NCBI RefSeq assembly: GCF_024218795.1
Contig: NZ_CP100400.1
Coordinates: 1,488,001-1,552,000, forward strand
Length of the DNA: 64,000 bases
Origin: Halorussus aquaticus
Lineage (GTDB): Archaea > Halobacteriota > Halobacteria > Halobacteriales > Haladaptataceae
Direction: 5' to 3'
The notes below the pieces were generated by a model that had not been told where the DNA came from, searched no databases, and saw only the letters and a list, made by a program, of their open reading frames with translations. Below, piece by piece: positions 8,919-17,149 of the stretch (position 1 is its first letter; each line of letters begins with the position of its first letter). A program made the translations under genes and the position numbers.

Positions 8919-10400
8919 ATGGCCGACGCGTACGACGACCTCCTCGACCGATTCGGACGAATCTCCGCGCTCGGAGACAGCGGCGGCGTCCTCTACTGGG
9001 ACCAGCAGGTGACGATGCCCGAAGGCGGGACGCCTGCCCGCTCCAAGCAACTCTCGGCGCTCTCGGCGGTCACCCACGAGAAACTGACCGACGACGAGAC
9101 CGGCCGACTGCTCGACGCCGCCGCCGACGAAGACCTGACCGACGAACAGCGGGCGGTCGTCCGGGAGATTCGCCGCGAGTACGACCGCGAACGGAAGATA
9201 CCCGAGTCGCTCGTGGAGGACCACACCCGCCTCCAGTCCGAGGCACAGGACGACTGGCGGGAGGCGAAGGCGAACGACGACTTCTCGGCGTTCGAACCCA
9301 CGCTGGAGCGACTGCTGGACCTCCGCATCGAACGGGCCGAACACATCGACCCCGACCGCGACCCCTACGAGGTCATGTTCGAGGACGGCGAACCCTATCT
9401 CGGACTCGACACCGTAGAGCGCATCTTCGAGGAACTGAAGGACGGGCTCGTCCCGCTCATCGAGGACATCCGGGCGAGCGAGGACGTGCCGCCCGCCTTC
9501 GAAGGGACCTTCGACACCGACACTCAGCGAGAACTCTCGGAGGCGGCGCTGGACCTGCTGGGCTACGACTGGGACCGCGGACGCCTCGACACCTCGACCC
9601 ACCCGTTCACCTCGGGGACCCAGTTCGACGCCCGCATCACGACCCGGTTCGACGAGTCGGACCTCCTCGGCGCGCTGAGTTCGACCATCCACGAGTTCGG
9701 CCACGCGACCTACGCGCTGGGTCTGCGCGACGACGCCTACGGGACGCCGCTCGGCGACTCGCGCTCCCACGGCGTCCACGAGTCCCAGTCGCGCTTCTGG
9801 GAGAACCACGTCGGTCGGACGAAGGAGTTCTGGGAACTGTTCCTGCCGACCGTGAAAGATCACTTCCCGGAACTCTCGGACGTGACGCCCGAGGAGGCCT
9901 ACCGGGCCGCCAACCGCGTGGAGGCCGACAACGTGATTCGCGTTGAGGCCGACGAACTCACCTACCACATGCACATCATCCTGCGGTCCGAGATAGAACA
10001 CGAGTTCGTCTCGGGCGACCTCGCGGTGAGCGAGATTCCCGCCGCGTGGGACGACAAGATGGAGCAGTACCTCGGCGTTCGGCCCGACTCCGACGCCGAG
10101 GGCTGTCTGCAGGACATCCACTGGACCGGCGGGTTCGCCCGGTTCCAGAACTACACGGTCGGGAGCGTCCTCGCGGCCCAACTCTGGGCGACCATCGAGG
10201 ACGAACTCGACGACCCCCGCGGCCTGATTCGGGCGGGCGACTTCGAACCGCTCCACGACTGGTTCCGCGAGAACGTCCACCGCCACGGCCAGCGCTACAC
10301 CACCGACGAACTGATTCGACAGGCCACCGGCGAGGAACTGACCGCCGACTACTTCCTCGACTACGCCGAGGAGAAGTTCGGCGAAATCTACGACCTGTAG
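8919..10400 (+). CDS. M32 family carboxypeptidase (copy 2)
   Basis: A 493-residue paralogue of the gene at 6708, alignable by eye along its full length. HEFGH is at residues 258-262, and [35 protein letters not shown] and GCLQDIHW are all retained, so it should be active. I chose ATG 8919 because a GAGGTGA Shine-Dalgarno-like stretch lies just upstream; an in-frame ATG at 8904 would add five residues. It differs from copy 1 mainly at the N-terminus and in the mid-protein acidic loop. It is probably a cytosolic peptide-recycling enzyme with a different peptide preference (inference). Confidence 0.94.
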   Translation: MADAYDDLLDRFGRISALGDSGGVLYWDQQVTMPEGGTPARSKQLSALSAVTHEKLTDDETGRLLDAAADEDLTDEQRAVVREIRREYDRERKIPESLVEDHTRLQSEAQDDWREAKANDDFSAFEPTLERLLDLRIERAEHIDPDRDPYEVMFEDGEPYLGLDTVERIFEELKDGLVPLIEDIRASEDVPPAFEGTFDTDTQRELSEAALDLLGYDWDRGRLDTSTHPFTSGTQFDARITTRFDESDLLGALSSTIHEFGHATYALGLRDDAYGTPLGDSRSHGVHESQSRFWENHVGRTKEFWELFLPTVKDHFPELSDVTPEEAYRAANRVEADNVIRVEADELTYHMHIILRSEIEHEFVSGDLAVSEIPAAWDDKMEQYLGVRPDSDAEGCLQDIHWTGGFARFQNYTVGSVLAAQLWATIEDELDDPRGLIRAGDFEPLHDWFRENVHRHGQRYTTDELIRQATGEELTADYFLDYAEEKFGEIYDL

Positions 10401-10565
10401 CGCTCGGAACCGACGGTTCTTCGCTCCGCATCGCGCTCGTCGGCGTCGGTTCGGACGACTATCGTCGCGCCGCCGACCGCTCCCGACCGACGGAACTCCC
10501 CGGCGACCGCAACGACTATTGGCCGACGGAGCGTCGAACGCGACGAACGGTCACGAACTCCACCG

Positions 10566-11339
10566 ATGGTCGTCTGGCTTCACATGGGGTGGCGCGACGT
10601 GCTGTTCGCCAACTGGGCGGCGGACCCGAGCGTCGTCGCCCCGCACGTCCCCGACTCGGTCTCGCTCGACACGTACGACGGCCGGGCGTGGCTCTCGGTC
10701 GTCGCGTTCGTCAACGTAGACGTGCGTCCCCGCTGGCTTCCGGCCGGGACGGGTATCCGGATTCCGGAGGTCAACCTCCGCACCTACGTCACCCGCGAGG
10801 GGCGACCGGGCGTCTACTTCTTCAATCTCGACGTGTCCGACCCGTTTACGGTCCTCGGCGCGCGACTCACTCACCTCCTGCCGTACTACTTCGCGTCCAT
10901 CTCGGTCGAATCCCGCGACGACCGAGTCCGGTTCGAGAGCAGACGCCGCCATCCGGGGGCGCGGCCCGCGAGGTTCGACGCAACCTACGGGCCGGAGGGC
11001 GAGCGGTTCGAGGCCGAGCGCGGGTCGCTGGCCGAGTTCCTCACCGAACGCGACCGCTACTACACTGAGTCGCCGCGCGGACGGCTTCGGTACGCCGACG
11101 TTCACCACGCGAAGTGGCCGCTCTACGACGCCGATGCGACCGTCGAGGAGAACTCGCTGTTCCGGGCCAACGCCTTCGAGACGCCCGACGCCGACCCGAT
11201 ATGTTACTACAGTCCAGCGGTCCGCGTCCTCGCCTCGCCGAGTCGTCGCTGGACGCCGTCCGCGGTCGAGGTCGAGACCGCCGCGAGCGAGGCCGACGAC
11301 GGTCGCCCGTCCGGCGAGCGACTCCAGCGACCGCCGTAG
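10566..11339 (+). CDS. DUF2071 / YqjF family protein
   Basis: A 257-residue protein. The opening MGWRDVLFANW (from residue 7) and the following VPDSVSLDTYDGRAWLSVVAF are typical of DUF2071 (YqjF), which has an acetoacetate-decarboxylase-like fold. Also seen are EVNLRTYV, GVYFFNLDVSDPF and a C-terminal YYSPAVRV block. The true start may be the second Met (10584). Members are soluble and of unknown reaction. The last 25 residues are an acidic tail. No operon partner is evident, with more than 100 bases on both sides. Confidence 0.82.
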   Translation: MVVWLHMGWRDVLFANWAADPSVVAPHVPDSVSLDTYDGRAWLSVVAFVNVDVRPRWLPAGTGIRIPEVNLRTYVTREGRPGVYFFNLDVSDPFTVLGARLTHLLPYYFASISVESRDDRVRFESRRRHPGARPARFDATYGPEGERFEAERGSLAEFLTERDRYYTESPRGRLRYADVHHAKWPLYDADATVEENSLFRANAFETPDADPICYYSPAVRVLASPSRRWTPSAVEVETAASEADDGRPSGERLQRPP

Positions 11340-11457
11340 TCCGACGTCGGTCGGAGTCTGACGGGGTCGGACTCCCGTAATCGAAGCCCGCCGTACTCTG
11401 ACGAGCGTCGTCACTCTCGGGTGACGAGACTTCCGTAAAAGATGCTAATTCGGACGG

Positions 11458-11724
11458 TTACGCGCCAGCCTCTTCGAGGGCGTCTTCGAGTTCGTCACGC
11501 TGGGTGACGCCGACGAACCGCTCCACGACGCCGTCGTCGTTCTCGACGACGATGGTCGGGATGGAACGGACCTGATACTCGTTCGCCACATCTTGGTGTT
11601 CGTCTACGTCTATCTTCTCGAATTCGACGCCGTCCCAGTCGCCCTCCATCTCTTCGAGAATCGGGTCCTGAGTCTTGCACGGCCCACACCAGTCCGCGTA
11701 AAAGTCCTTCAGTGTGACAGTCAT
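11458..11724 (-). CDS. Thioredoxin
   Basis: An 88-residue thioredoxin from ATG 11724. It has DFYADWCGPCKTQDP with the classical CGPC redox site at about residues 14-17, the cis-proline in RSIPTIVV, and the final helix QRDELEDALEEAGA. It lacks the first beta strand and helix of longer thioredoxins, as common short archaeal forms do. It should reduce protein disulfides in the cytosol using thioredoxin reductase. Upstream sequence extends open but becomes Arg-rich and unlike a coding region. Confidence 0.93.
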   Translation of the reverse strand: MTVTLKDFYADWCGPCKTQDPILEEMEGDWDGVEFEKIDVDEHQDVANEYQVRSIPTIVVENDDGVVERFVGVTQRDELEDALEEAGA

Positions 11725-11922
11725 CGTGTTCTTCCGAACGTATCTTCGCCGCGCGCATAAGGGTTTCCCACCGACGCGACTTTGCCGCGTTCCCGCCGAC
11801 CGCCGCGCCGGTCCGACGACCCTCGGTTCGACCTCGTGCGCACCGGACCGCTCCGATTCGACATCCCGACGCCGCCACCCCACTCCGAAAGGTTTAGGCG
11901 ACCGGCGAACGGAGCGACGAAC

Positions 11923-12087
11923 ATGAGCAGTGGCCAGAACTCCGGCGGACTGATGTCCAGCGCCGGACTCGTCCGGTACTTCGACGCCGAGGACCGCAAC
12001 GCGATACGCATCGACCCCAAGACCATCGTCGCCTTCGGCGTCCTCTTCGGCGTCTTCATCGAAGTCCTGAACGTCCTCGGACTGTAG
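11923..12087 (+). CDS. Preprotein translocase subunit Sec61-beta (SecG)
   Basis: A 54-residue protein. The N-terminus is Gly/Ser-rich ([24 protein letters not shown]), followed by the conserved IRIDPKTIV and one membrane segment ([18 protein letters not shown]). This is the exact layout of the archaeal Sec61-beta subunit, a tail-anchored part of the SecYE-beta channel. An AT-rich GGTTTAGG about 25-30 bases upstream of the ATG suggests a short-leader transcript. No other sec gene is adjacent, which is normal for this subunit. Confidence 0.93.
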   Translation: MSSGQNSGGLMSSAGLVRYFDAEDRNAIRIDPKTIVAFGVLFGVFIEVLNVLGL

Positions 12088-12212
12088 TCGGCGAGCGCAC
12101 TCGATTCGGCGTCCCGGCTTTCGATTCCTCACTGTTACTCCGTCGTCATCGCCCGATTTCGCGCCCTCCGGACGGCCGTCAGCGCTATCCCGGTCGTCGT
12201 CGGCGTTCCCCT

Positions 12213-12800
12213 ATGCGCGTCCCGTTCACCAGCACCGCCGACCCGGAACGCGACCGTCGCGTCGATGCGGACTCGGCGAGTGCCACCGACAGCGCTCCTC
12301 GACTCGCCGCCAGAATCGCCGAGGGAGCGAGAGCCGGGTTCGTCGCCACGCTCGTGATGACGGCCTACCGGCTCCCGGTCTCTCGCTCGTTACCGCCGAC
12401 CGCGCTGTTCTGGTCGAAGTTCGTCTCCGGCGACGACCCCGACGACCATCCGATAATCGCGCTCGCGCTCCACCTGCTGTACGGCGCCGTCGGCGGAGCC
12501 ATCTTCGGCGCGCTGACACCGTTCGACGCGGGCAGTTCCGCCGGTTCCACTGGGTCGCACGAACCCGGACGTTCGACGGACGACGACCACCGTGAGACCG
12601 CCTCCCGGGAAGTCGTCGGTCTGCTCTGGGGGTCGGTCTACGCGCTCGCGCTCTCGGTCTTCGGCGAACGCGTCGTGTTGGAGCGGGTCCTCGACATGGA
12701 CCCCGAGGTGGACGAGCGCCTCGTCTTCCACGCGGGTCACCTCGTCTACGGTCTCAGCCTCGGCACGCTGTTCGGGTCCCGGACGAGCGACGAGGAGTGA
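12213..12800 (+). CDS. Haloarchaeal membrane protein of unknown function
   Basis: A 195-residue protein. A 30-residue Asp/Ser-rich N-terminus precedes four hydrophobic segments (about 35-50, 82-102, 133-150, 170-187), with an acidic loop (residues 105-130) between the second and third. Small Gly motifs inside the segments (LLYGAVGGAIFGAL and LVYGLSLGTLFGS) resemble each other, suggesting an internal two-fold repeat. I see no catalytic motif. It lies 53 bases before pdxT and could share its transcript. Confidence 0.65.
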   Translation: MRVPFTSTADPERDRRVDADSASATDSAPRLAARIAEGARAGFVATLVMTAYRLPVSRSLPPTALFWSKFVSGDDPDDHPIIALALHLLYGAVGGAIFGALTPFDAGSSAGSTGSHEPGRSTDDDHRETASREVVGLLWGSVYALALSVFGERVVLERVLDMDPEVDERLVFHAGHLVYGLSLGTLFGSRTSDEE

Positions 12801-12852
12801 GTCGGCGTCCCGAGGCGCGCCACTTTTGCTCTCCGAATCCGTACCGGCGGAC

Positions 12853-13470
12853 ATGACTCTCAGAGCGGGCGTCGTCGCGGTGCAGGGCGACGTGAGCGAA
12901 CACGCCGACGCCCTCCGGCGCGCCAGCGAGGAGTACGGTCGAGAGGCCAAAGTCGTCGAAGTACGGACCGAGGGGACGGTCCCGGACTGCGACCTGTTGG
13001 TGATGCCGGGCGGGGAATCGACGACCATCTCGCGACTGCTCCGCGACGAGGGCATCGCCGAGGAGATAGTCGCCCACGTCGAGGCGGCCAAGCCCCTGTT
13101 GGCGACCTGCGCGGGTCTCATCGTGGCCGCGACCGACGCCGGGGACGACCGCGTCGAGACCCTCGGCGTCGCGGACGTGACCGTCGAACGCAACGCCTTC
13201 GGCAGGCAGAAGGACAGTTTCGAGGCACCGCTCGACGTGGCGGGACTTGACGACCCCTTCCCCGCGGTGTTCATCCGCGCGCCGGTCATCGCCGACGTCG
13301 GCGAAGGCGTCGAGGTGCTGGCCGAGTGGAACGGTCGCCCGGTCGCGGTCCGAGACGGTCCGGTGGTCGGCACCTCGTTCCACCCCGAACTGACGCCCGA
13401 CTCCCGGATTCACGGTCTCGCGCTCTTCGAGAGCGAACTCGCCGAGCGCCTTCCGGCGCCCGACCAGTAG
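12853..13470 (+). CDS. pdxT: Pyridoxal 5'-phosphate synthase glutaminase subunit PdxT
   Basis: A 205-residue class I glutamine amidotransferase. It releases ammonia from glutamine and passes it to PdxS, which builds pyridoxal phosphate. Landmarks are GVVAVQGDVSEH at the start, MPGGESTTI (residues 51-59), nucleophile Cys86 in LLATCAGLIV, RNAFGRQKDSFE, and the His/Glu pair in SFHPELT. pdxS is not in the window. It starts a tight rightward run with the bifunctional nuclease gene (36 bases) and hisE. Confidence 0.95.
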   Translation: MTLRAGVVAVQGDVSEHADALRRASEEYGREAKVVEVRTEGTVPDCDLLVMPGGESTTISRLLRDEGIAEEIVAHVEAAKPLLATCAGLIVAATDAGDDRVETLGVADVTVERNAFGRQKDSFEAPLDVAGLDDPFPAVFIRAPVIADVGEGVEVLAEWNGRPVAVRDGPVVGTSFHPELTPDSRIHGLALFESELAERLPAPDQ

Positions 13471-13506
13471 GGCAGACTTTTCTTTCTGGCCGCCGTCGGT
13501 CGGGGT

Positions 13507-13959
13507 ATGAACGCCGACATCGACGCGGTGCGCGTGGCGATGACCGACGACGGGCCGGTCCCGGTCGTCGTACTCGCCGCAGACGACGAGGACGGTGTAC
13601 TCCCGATATTCATCGGTTTCGACGAAGCCGTCAGCATCGCTCGCGGCATGGAGGCCGAGGACATCGGCCGCCCGCTGACCCACGACCTGACGCTCGACCT
13701 CGTGGAGGAACTCGGCGGACGAGTCACCCGCGTCGTCGTCTCGTCGCTGGAGGACAACACCTACATCGCCGACCTCCACGTCGATACGCCGCGGGGCGAC
13801 ACCGTGGTGGACGCCCGGCCCAGCGACTCGCTGGCGCTCGCGGCCCGGACCAACGCCCCGGTCGAGGTCGAGTCGGACGTGTTCGAGTCGGGGCGGCGCG
13901 ACCGCGAGGAGTTCGACCAACTGCAGGACATCCGGGAGGTCGCGGAGCTGAACCCATGA
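13507..13959 (+). CDS. Bifunctional nuclease family protein (DUF151/BFN)
   Basis: A 150-residue protein. The family core is VLPIFIGFDEAVSIARGM, RPLTHDLTLDLVEELGG, then YIADLHV and the conserved DARPSDSLALAARTNAPVEV near residues 99-118. Relatives have been described as dual RNase/DNase enzymes with a compact alpha/beta fold. The end overlaps the hisE start by four bases (ATGA), implying translational coupling. The link to histidine and PLP synthesis is only positional. Confidence 0.9.
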   Translation: MNADIDAVRVAMTDDGPVPVVVLAADDEDGVLPIFIGFDEAVSIARGMEAEDIGRPLTHDLTLDLVEELGGRVTRVVVSSLEDNTYIADLHVDTPRGDTVVDARPSDSLALAARTNAPVEVESDVFESGRRDREEFDQLQDIREVAELNP

Positions 13960-14288
13960 GCGGGGACCAGACCGGCGAGTCGTCCGATGTCGAGGACGAC
14001 GCCACCGACGCCGTACTGGACGAACTGTTCGCGGTCGTGGAGGACCGCAAGGAGACCCTGCCCGAGGACTCCTACACCGCCTCGCTGTTCACCCACGAGA
14101 AGGGCGAGAACGCGGTGCTGGAGAAACTCGGCGAGGAGACCACCGAACTCCTGCTGGCCGCGAAGGACGACGACCGCGAGGAGATAGCCCACGAGAGCGC
14201 CGACATCGTCTACCACCTGCTCGTGCTGTTGTCGATGAAGGAGATGGACCTCGCGGACCTGCGGGCGGAACTGCGCGAGCGTCGCTGA
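13956..14288 (+). CDS. hisE: Phosphoribosyl-ATP pyrophosphatase HisE
   Basis: A 110-residue MazG-like enzyme that catalyses the second step of histidine synthesis, removing pyrophosphate from phosphoribosyl-ATP. Motifs are SYTASLF, KLGEETTELLLAAK and HESADIVYHLLVLL, giving the acidic metal-binding residues of the all-alpha NTP pyrophosphatase fold. It has a 20-residue acidic N-terminal extension. ATG 13956 overlaps the preceding stop. No hisI or other his gene is next to it, which is usual in haloarchaea where his genes are scattered. Confidence 0.93.
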   Translation: MSGDQTGESSDVEDDATDAVLDELFAVVEDRKETLPEDSYTASLFTHEKGENAVLEKLGEETTELLLAAKDDDREEIAHESADIVYHLLVLLSMKEMDLADLRAELRERR

Positions 14289-14379
14289 TTCGACCGCTCT
14301 CCCTCCGAGTCCGGTTCCCGTTCTCCATCCGGGATTCGTTTTCCAGTTTTTCGTCGTGCGGTCGGCGCGCGCTGGCGTC

Positions 14380-14576
14380 ATCGCGCCGTCGGCGCGATTG
14401 CTCGGAAGACGCGGTTGTCTTCCGGCGCGACCCGTCAGTGGTCGTGCCGATATGCGCGAGGGTGAGCATCGCAGGGAGCGGAGCGACCGAGAAGCGCAGT
14501 CGGTTGGGGAGGCGTGAGGCCCGCGGTCGCGGTGCTGTGCGGAGACTCATTCGTACCGGCAGTAGCTAGCTTTTCC
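14380..14576 (+). repeat. Dispersed intergenic element, copy A
   Basis: Occupies most of the gap between the convergent hisE and ASCH genes. It contains two perfect hairpins (8-bp arms ATCGCGCC at 14380-14398; 8-bp arms CGGAAGAC at 14403-14424), then a G-rich stretch, TGCTGTGCGG at 14533-14542, and CAGTAGCTAGCTTTTCC at 14560-14576. The last two blocks recur at 28066-28107, and the core CAGTAGCTAGCTT recurs inverted at 57160-57172. I see no coding frame of its own. It could be a small non-autonomous mobile element or a structured RNA. Confidence 0.5.
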
Positions 14577-14598
14577 GTCGTCTTCTCACCGAGCGGCT

Positions 14599-14652
14599 CC
14601 ACTATACCGAGAAATTCCACTACGCCGAAGAACTCCACCACGCCGAAAACCC
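14599..14652. repeat. Three tandem 18-bp repeats just after an ASCH gene stop
   Basis: Plus-strand units begin CCACTATACC (14599), CCACTACGCC (14617) and CCACCACGCC (14635), each 18 bases, differing at a few positions. They end exactly at the stop codon of the leftward ASCH gene at 14653. On the coding strand each unit carries a GTGGAG/GTGGAA block, like the last codons of the gene, so they may have arisen by slippage of its 3' end. Confidence 0.75.
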
Positions 14653-14967
14653 TTACTCCACCTTCTCGAACCGGTGGCGGACCACTTCGCTGTCGTCGCA
14701 CCACTCGAAGTTCTCGTGCGCCCGGTTCAGTATCTCGCGGTACTCCTCCAAGTCCGCCATCCCCTCGGCGCGGGCGTCCTCGTCGGTCAGGTCGCCGAGC
14801 GTTCGCTCGCTGACTTCTACGACCTCGAACGACTCGCCGTCCACCTCGAACCGGTCGCCCGCCTCGGCGTACTGGTCGCCCCGGTGAATCTGGGTGATCT
14901 GGCCGTCCTGTGCGCCCCGGCGCATCCGCTCGTTCGGGAGCAGGTCGTCGGCGTCGATTGTCGCCAT
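14653..14967 (-). CDS. ASCH domain protein
   Basis: A 104-residue protein. The core GQITQIHRGDQYAEAGDRFEVDGESFEVVEV is an ASCH (PUA-related beta-barrel) signature, followed by the helix LGDLTDEDARAEGMADLEEYREIL and a final strand. ASCH domains bind RNA or modified nucleotides; some act in translation control or as nucleoside amidohydrolases. This short single-domain protein is cytosolic and its ligand is unknown. The stop is followed at once by tandem 18-bp repeats. Confidence 0.82.
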   Translation of the reverse strand: MATIDADDLLPNERMRRGAQDGQITQIHRGDQYAEAGDRFEVDGESFEVVEVSERTLGDLTDEDARAEGMADLEEYREILNRAHENFEWCDDSEVVRHRFEKVE

Positions 14968-15067
14968 GCCACACGGTTCGGACCCGACCGGGAAAACGAT
15001 TCGCGTACAGGCGCAATTTCCGGTCCCGTTCTGGGTCCCGCCGTGGAGTCGGAGTCCGACCGCGAAT

Positions 15068-15433
15068 CTACGCCTCGGCTATCCACGCGCCCACTGCCCC
15101 GGCGAGCGCGCTTTCGAGACCCATCGCGAGCGCGATGACGACGCCGACGAGGAAGACGCCGCCGCTGAGGACGGGACCGAGCGGGCCGAGTCCGACCGCA
15201 CCGAGGGCGCTGACCGCGACGCCGAAAATCAGCGCCACGAGGACGCCGCCGAGCGACCCGGCGAGCAGGCCGTGCCACGCGCCGCGTCCCGCGCCGCCTG
15301 CGGCCATGTACCCGGCGACGAACCCGCCGACGAGACCGGCCGCGAGTTGCCCCACTCCGGGGACGGCGAGTCCGACCACGCCGACGACGGTCATGACGAC
15401 GAACCCGACAGCGACTGCGTACCAGTTGGTCAT
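15068..15433 (-). CDS. DUF5518 family membrane protein
   Basis: A 121-residue, almost wholly hydrophobic and Gly-rich protein with about four membrane segments. The pattern GQLAAGLVGGFVAGYMAAGGAGRGAWHG followed by GLLAGSLGGVLVAL matches haloarchaeal DUF5518 proteins, which are widespread and uncharacterised. It starts at ATG 15433 next to an AT-rich upstream region (AGTATTCTAT). It has no recognisable active-site residues; a transport or membrane-organising role is speculation. Confidence 0.72.
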   Translation of the reverse strand: MTNWYAVAVGFVVMTVVGVVGLAVPGVGQLAAGLVGGFVAGYMAAGGAGRGAWHGLLAGSLGGVLVALIFGVAVSALGAVGLGPLGPVLSGGVFLVGVVIALAMGLESALAGAVGAWIAEA

Positions 15434-15497
15434 AGAATACTTCTCGTACGTTCTACGGACGCATAAGCGTTCGAGGCGGACCCGGAGACGCCGCGTC

Positions 15498-16517
15498 TCA
15501 CTCCAGTCCGACTTTCTCGGCGTACTCCTCGAACACCGCCCACGAGGGGTCCACCTCGGGTGGTTCCACCTGCTCGCCGTCCACGAAGACGCCCTCGCCG
15601 TCGCGCACCGCACCGATTTCGGCCGCCGGGATTCCCTCCGCGTCGAGCGCGGCCAGCACGCTCTCGACGCCCTCGGACTCGACGGTCAGCACGAGCGTCC
15701 CCTCGCTCGTGGCGGCCCACGGGTCGATGTCGAAGAACTCGCAGGACTCGCGGACCCCCGGCAGGTAGGGGACCGCGTCCGAGTCCACGTCGAGGCGGAC
15801 GCCGCCCGCCCGCGCGAGTTCGACGAGCGCGCCCCGGAGGCCGCCCTCGGTCGCGTCGTGCATCGCCGTGACCGGTCCCGCCGCCGCGGCGGTCAGCGCG
15901 TCCCGGACCGGACTCATGTCCCAGAACCGCTCTTTGGCTTCGGCGAGGGTCGATTCCGGGAGGTCCACCGCGTCCTCGAACAGCGTCACGAGGAACCCCG
16001 CGACTTCGACGCCGGGTCCCTTCGTGACCAGCAGGCGGTCGCCCGGACTCGCCCCGTCGGGTCGCACGATGTCGGCGGGGTCGCCCACCGCGAGGGTGGT
16101 CGCGCCGCCGACCCACGGGTACCGGCACCCGCCGTATCTGGCGGTGTGGCCCGTCACGATGCTGACGCCCAACTCGCTGGTCACGCGGTCGAACGTCTCC
16201 CAGACGGTGCCGAACTCCTCGTCGGTCATCTCGGGCGGGAGCGTGAAGGTGACCGCGAGGTGCGAGGGCGGGATGCCCGACACCGCGGCGTCCGAGAGCG
16301 CGACGTGGACCGCGAACCACGCCGCCTTCTCGAACCCGAGCGCGGGGGTCAGCGAGAGGGGGTCGCTGGCCAGCACGACCGCCTCGCCGCCGACCTCCAC
16401 GACGCCGAAATCGACGCCGTGCTGGGGGCCGAGGCTCACGTCGTCCCGTTCGGCACCGAGGTGCGGGTAGATGCGCCGGTCGAAGAACTCGCGGTCCACC
16501 TTTCCGAGGTCGGTCAT
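15498..16517 (-). CDS. AIR synthase-related protein (PurM/HypE/ThiL superfamily)
   Basis: A 339-residue protein from ATG 16517. The family glycine-rich, Asp-containing motifs are visible: DDVSLGPQHGVDF, ASDPLSLTP, and the HypE/PurM-like GPVTAMHDATEGGLRGALVELA at about 215-235. PurM-type enzymes use ATP to activate an amide or carboxyl group. No purine, thiamine or hydrogenase genes are nearby and the protein lacks the HypE C-terminal Cys, so the substrate is unknown. Its promoter region is shared with the divergent HxlR regulator at 16740, hinting at coordinated control. Confidence 0.85.
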   Translation of the reverse strand: MTDLGKVDREFFDRRIYPHLGAERDDVSLGPQHGVDFGVVEVGGEAVVLASDPLSLTPALGFEKAAWFAVHVALSDAAVSGIPPSHLAVTFTLPPEMTDEEFGTVWETFDRVTSELGVSIVTGHTARYGGCRYPWVGGATTLAVGDPADIVRPDGASPGDRLLVTKGPGVEVAGFLVTLFEDAVDLPESTLAEAKERFWDMSPVRDALTAAAAGPVTAMHDATEGGLRGALVELARAGGVRLDVDSDAVPYLPGVRESCEFFDIDPWAATSEGTLVLTVESEGVESVLAALDAEGIPAAEIGAVRDGEGVFVDGEQVEPPEVDPSWAVFEEYAEKVGLE

Positions 16518-16673
16518 TGGCGGGCGTTGGGCGGGTGCGGACAAATCGGTGGTGGTTCGGCGGCCGCGGGTCTTACCTACTGCTCGATTGTACGGCACAC
16601 TGTGCCCCGGCGTTACTGCGCCAGCGTCCGCTCTCCACCGTTTCACCTCTTCCCTCCACAGCTCCCGAAGCGC

Positions 16674-16710
16674 CTAGTTACCCTCGGTAACTAGATGGCT
16701 AGAGGTAACT
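16674..16710. promoter_or_regulatory. Palindromic operator plus third half-site upstream of the HxlR gene
   Basis: A perfect 9-bp inverted repeat, CTAGTTACC-N3-GGTAACTAG, spans 16674-16694. A second direct copy of GGTAACT lies at 16704-16710, 18 bases (about two helical turns) after the first (16686-16692). The ATG of the HxlR gene is at 16740, so the sites cover the expected promoter. Most simply this is an autoregulatory operator; it might also influence the divergent AIR-synthase-like gene 157 bases away. Confidence 0.7.
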
Positions 16711-16739
16711 TTTTACGGGTCGCCGGAGTAGCCCCGACC

Positions 16740-17120
16740 ATGACAGACACCGACGCGAGCAACCGACTGCCGGTGTGGTGTGCCGGGAAGGACTGGTGCC
16801 CCATCACCGCGACCGCCTCGCTCCTCGGCAAGAAGTGGCACCCCGTAATCGTCCACCGCCTGCTCGAAGGCGGGCCGATGGGGTTCAACGAACTCAAGGC
16901 CGACGTCGGCGGCATCTCCAGCAAGGTCCTGTCCGACAGTCTCGAAGACCTCGAAGACAAGCAGTTGGTGAACCGGGAAATCGTGAGCGAGAAGCCGGTC
17001 CGGGTCAACTACTCGCTGACCGAACACGGCGAGTCGCTCGAATCGCTCATCTTCGAGATGCGCGACTGGGGGATGGAACACCTCGACGCCGCCGAGGAGC
17101 AGGAAGAGGCCATCGCGTGA
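16740..17120 (+). CDS. HxlR family winged-helix transcriptional regulator
   Basis: A 126-residue protein from ATG 16740 (an earlier in-frame ATG at 16695 lies inside the operator and is unlikely). HxlR features: ATASLLGKKWHPVIVHRLLEGGPMGFNELKADVGGISSKVLSDSLEDLEDKQLV, followed by the wing EIVSEKPVRVNYSLTEHGESL. Two Cys (VWCAGKDWCPI) sit before the first helix; in some HxlR proteins such Cys sense thiol or aldehyde stress, which is possible here but unproven. It probably binds the palindrome at 16674 and represses its own gene. Confidence 0.9.
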   Translation: MTDTDASNRLPVWCAGKDWCPITATASLLGKKWHPVIVHRLLEGGPMGFNELKADVGGISSKVLSDSLEDLEDKQLVNREIVSEKPVRVNYSLTEHGESLESLIFEMRDWGMEHLDAAEEQEEAIA

Positions 17121-17149
17121 GTTCGGCTATCTGACCCTGATTCTCACCC

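Noticed and set aside
16695-16739. Earlier in-frame ATG for the HxlR gene
   Set aside because: It sits at the edge of the palindromic operator, and the added residues do not match the family start.
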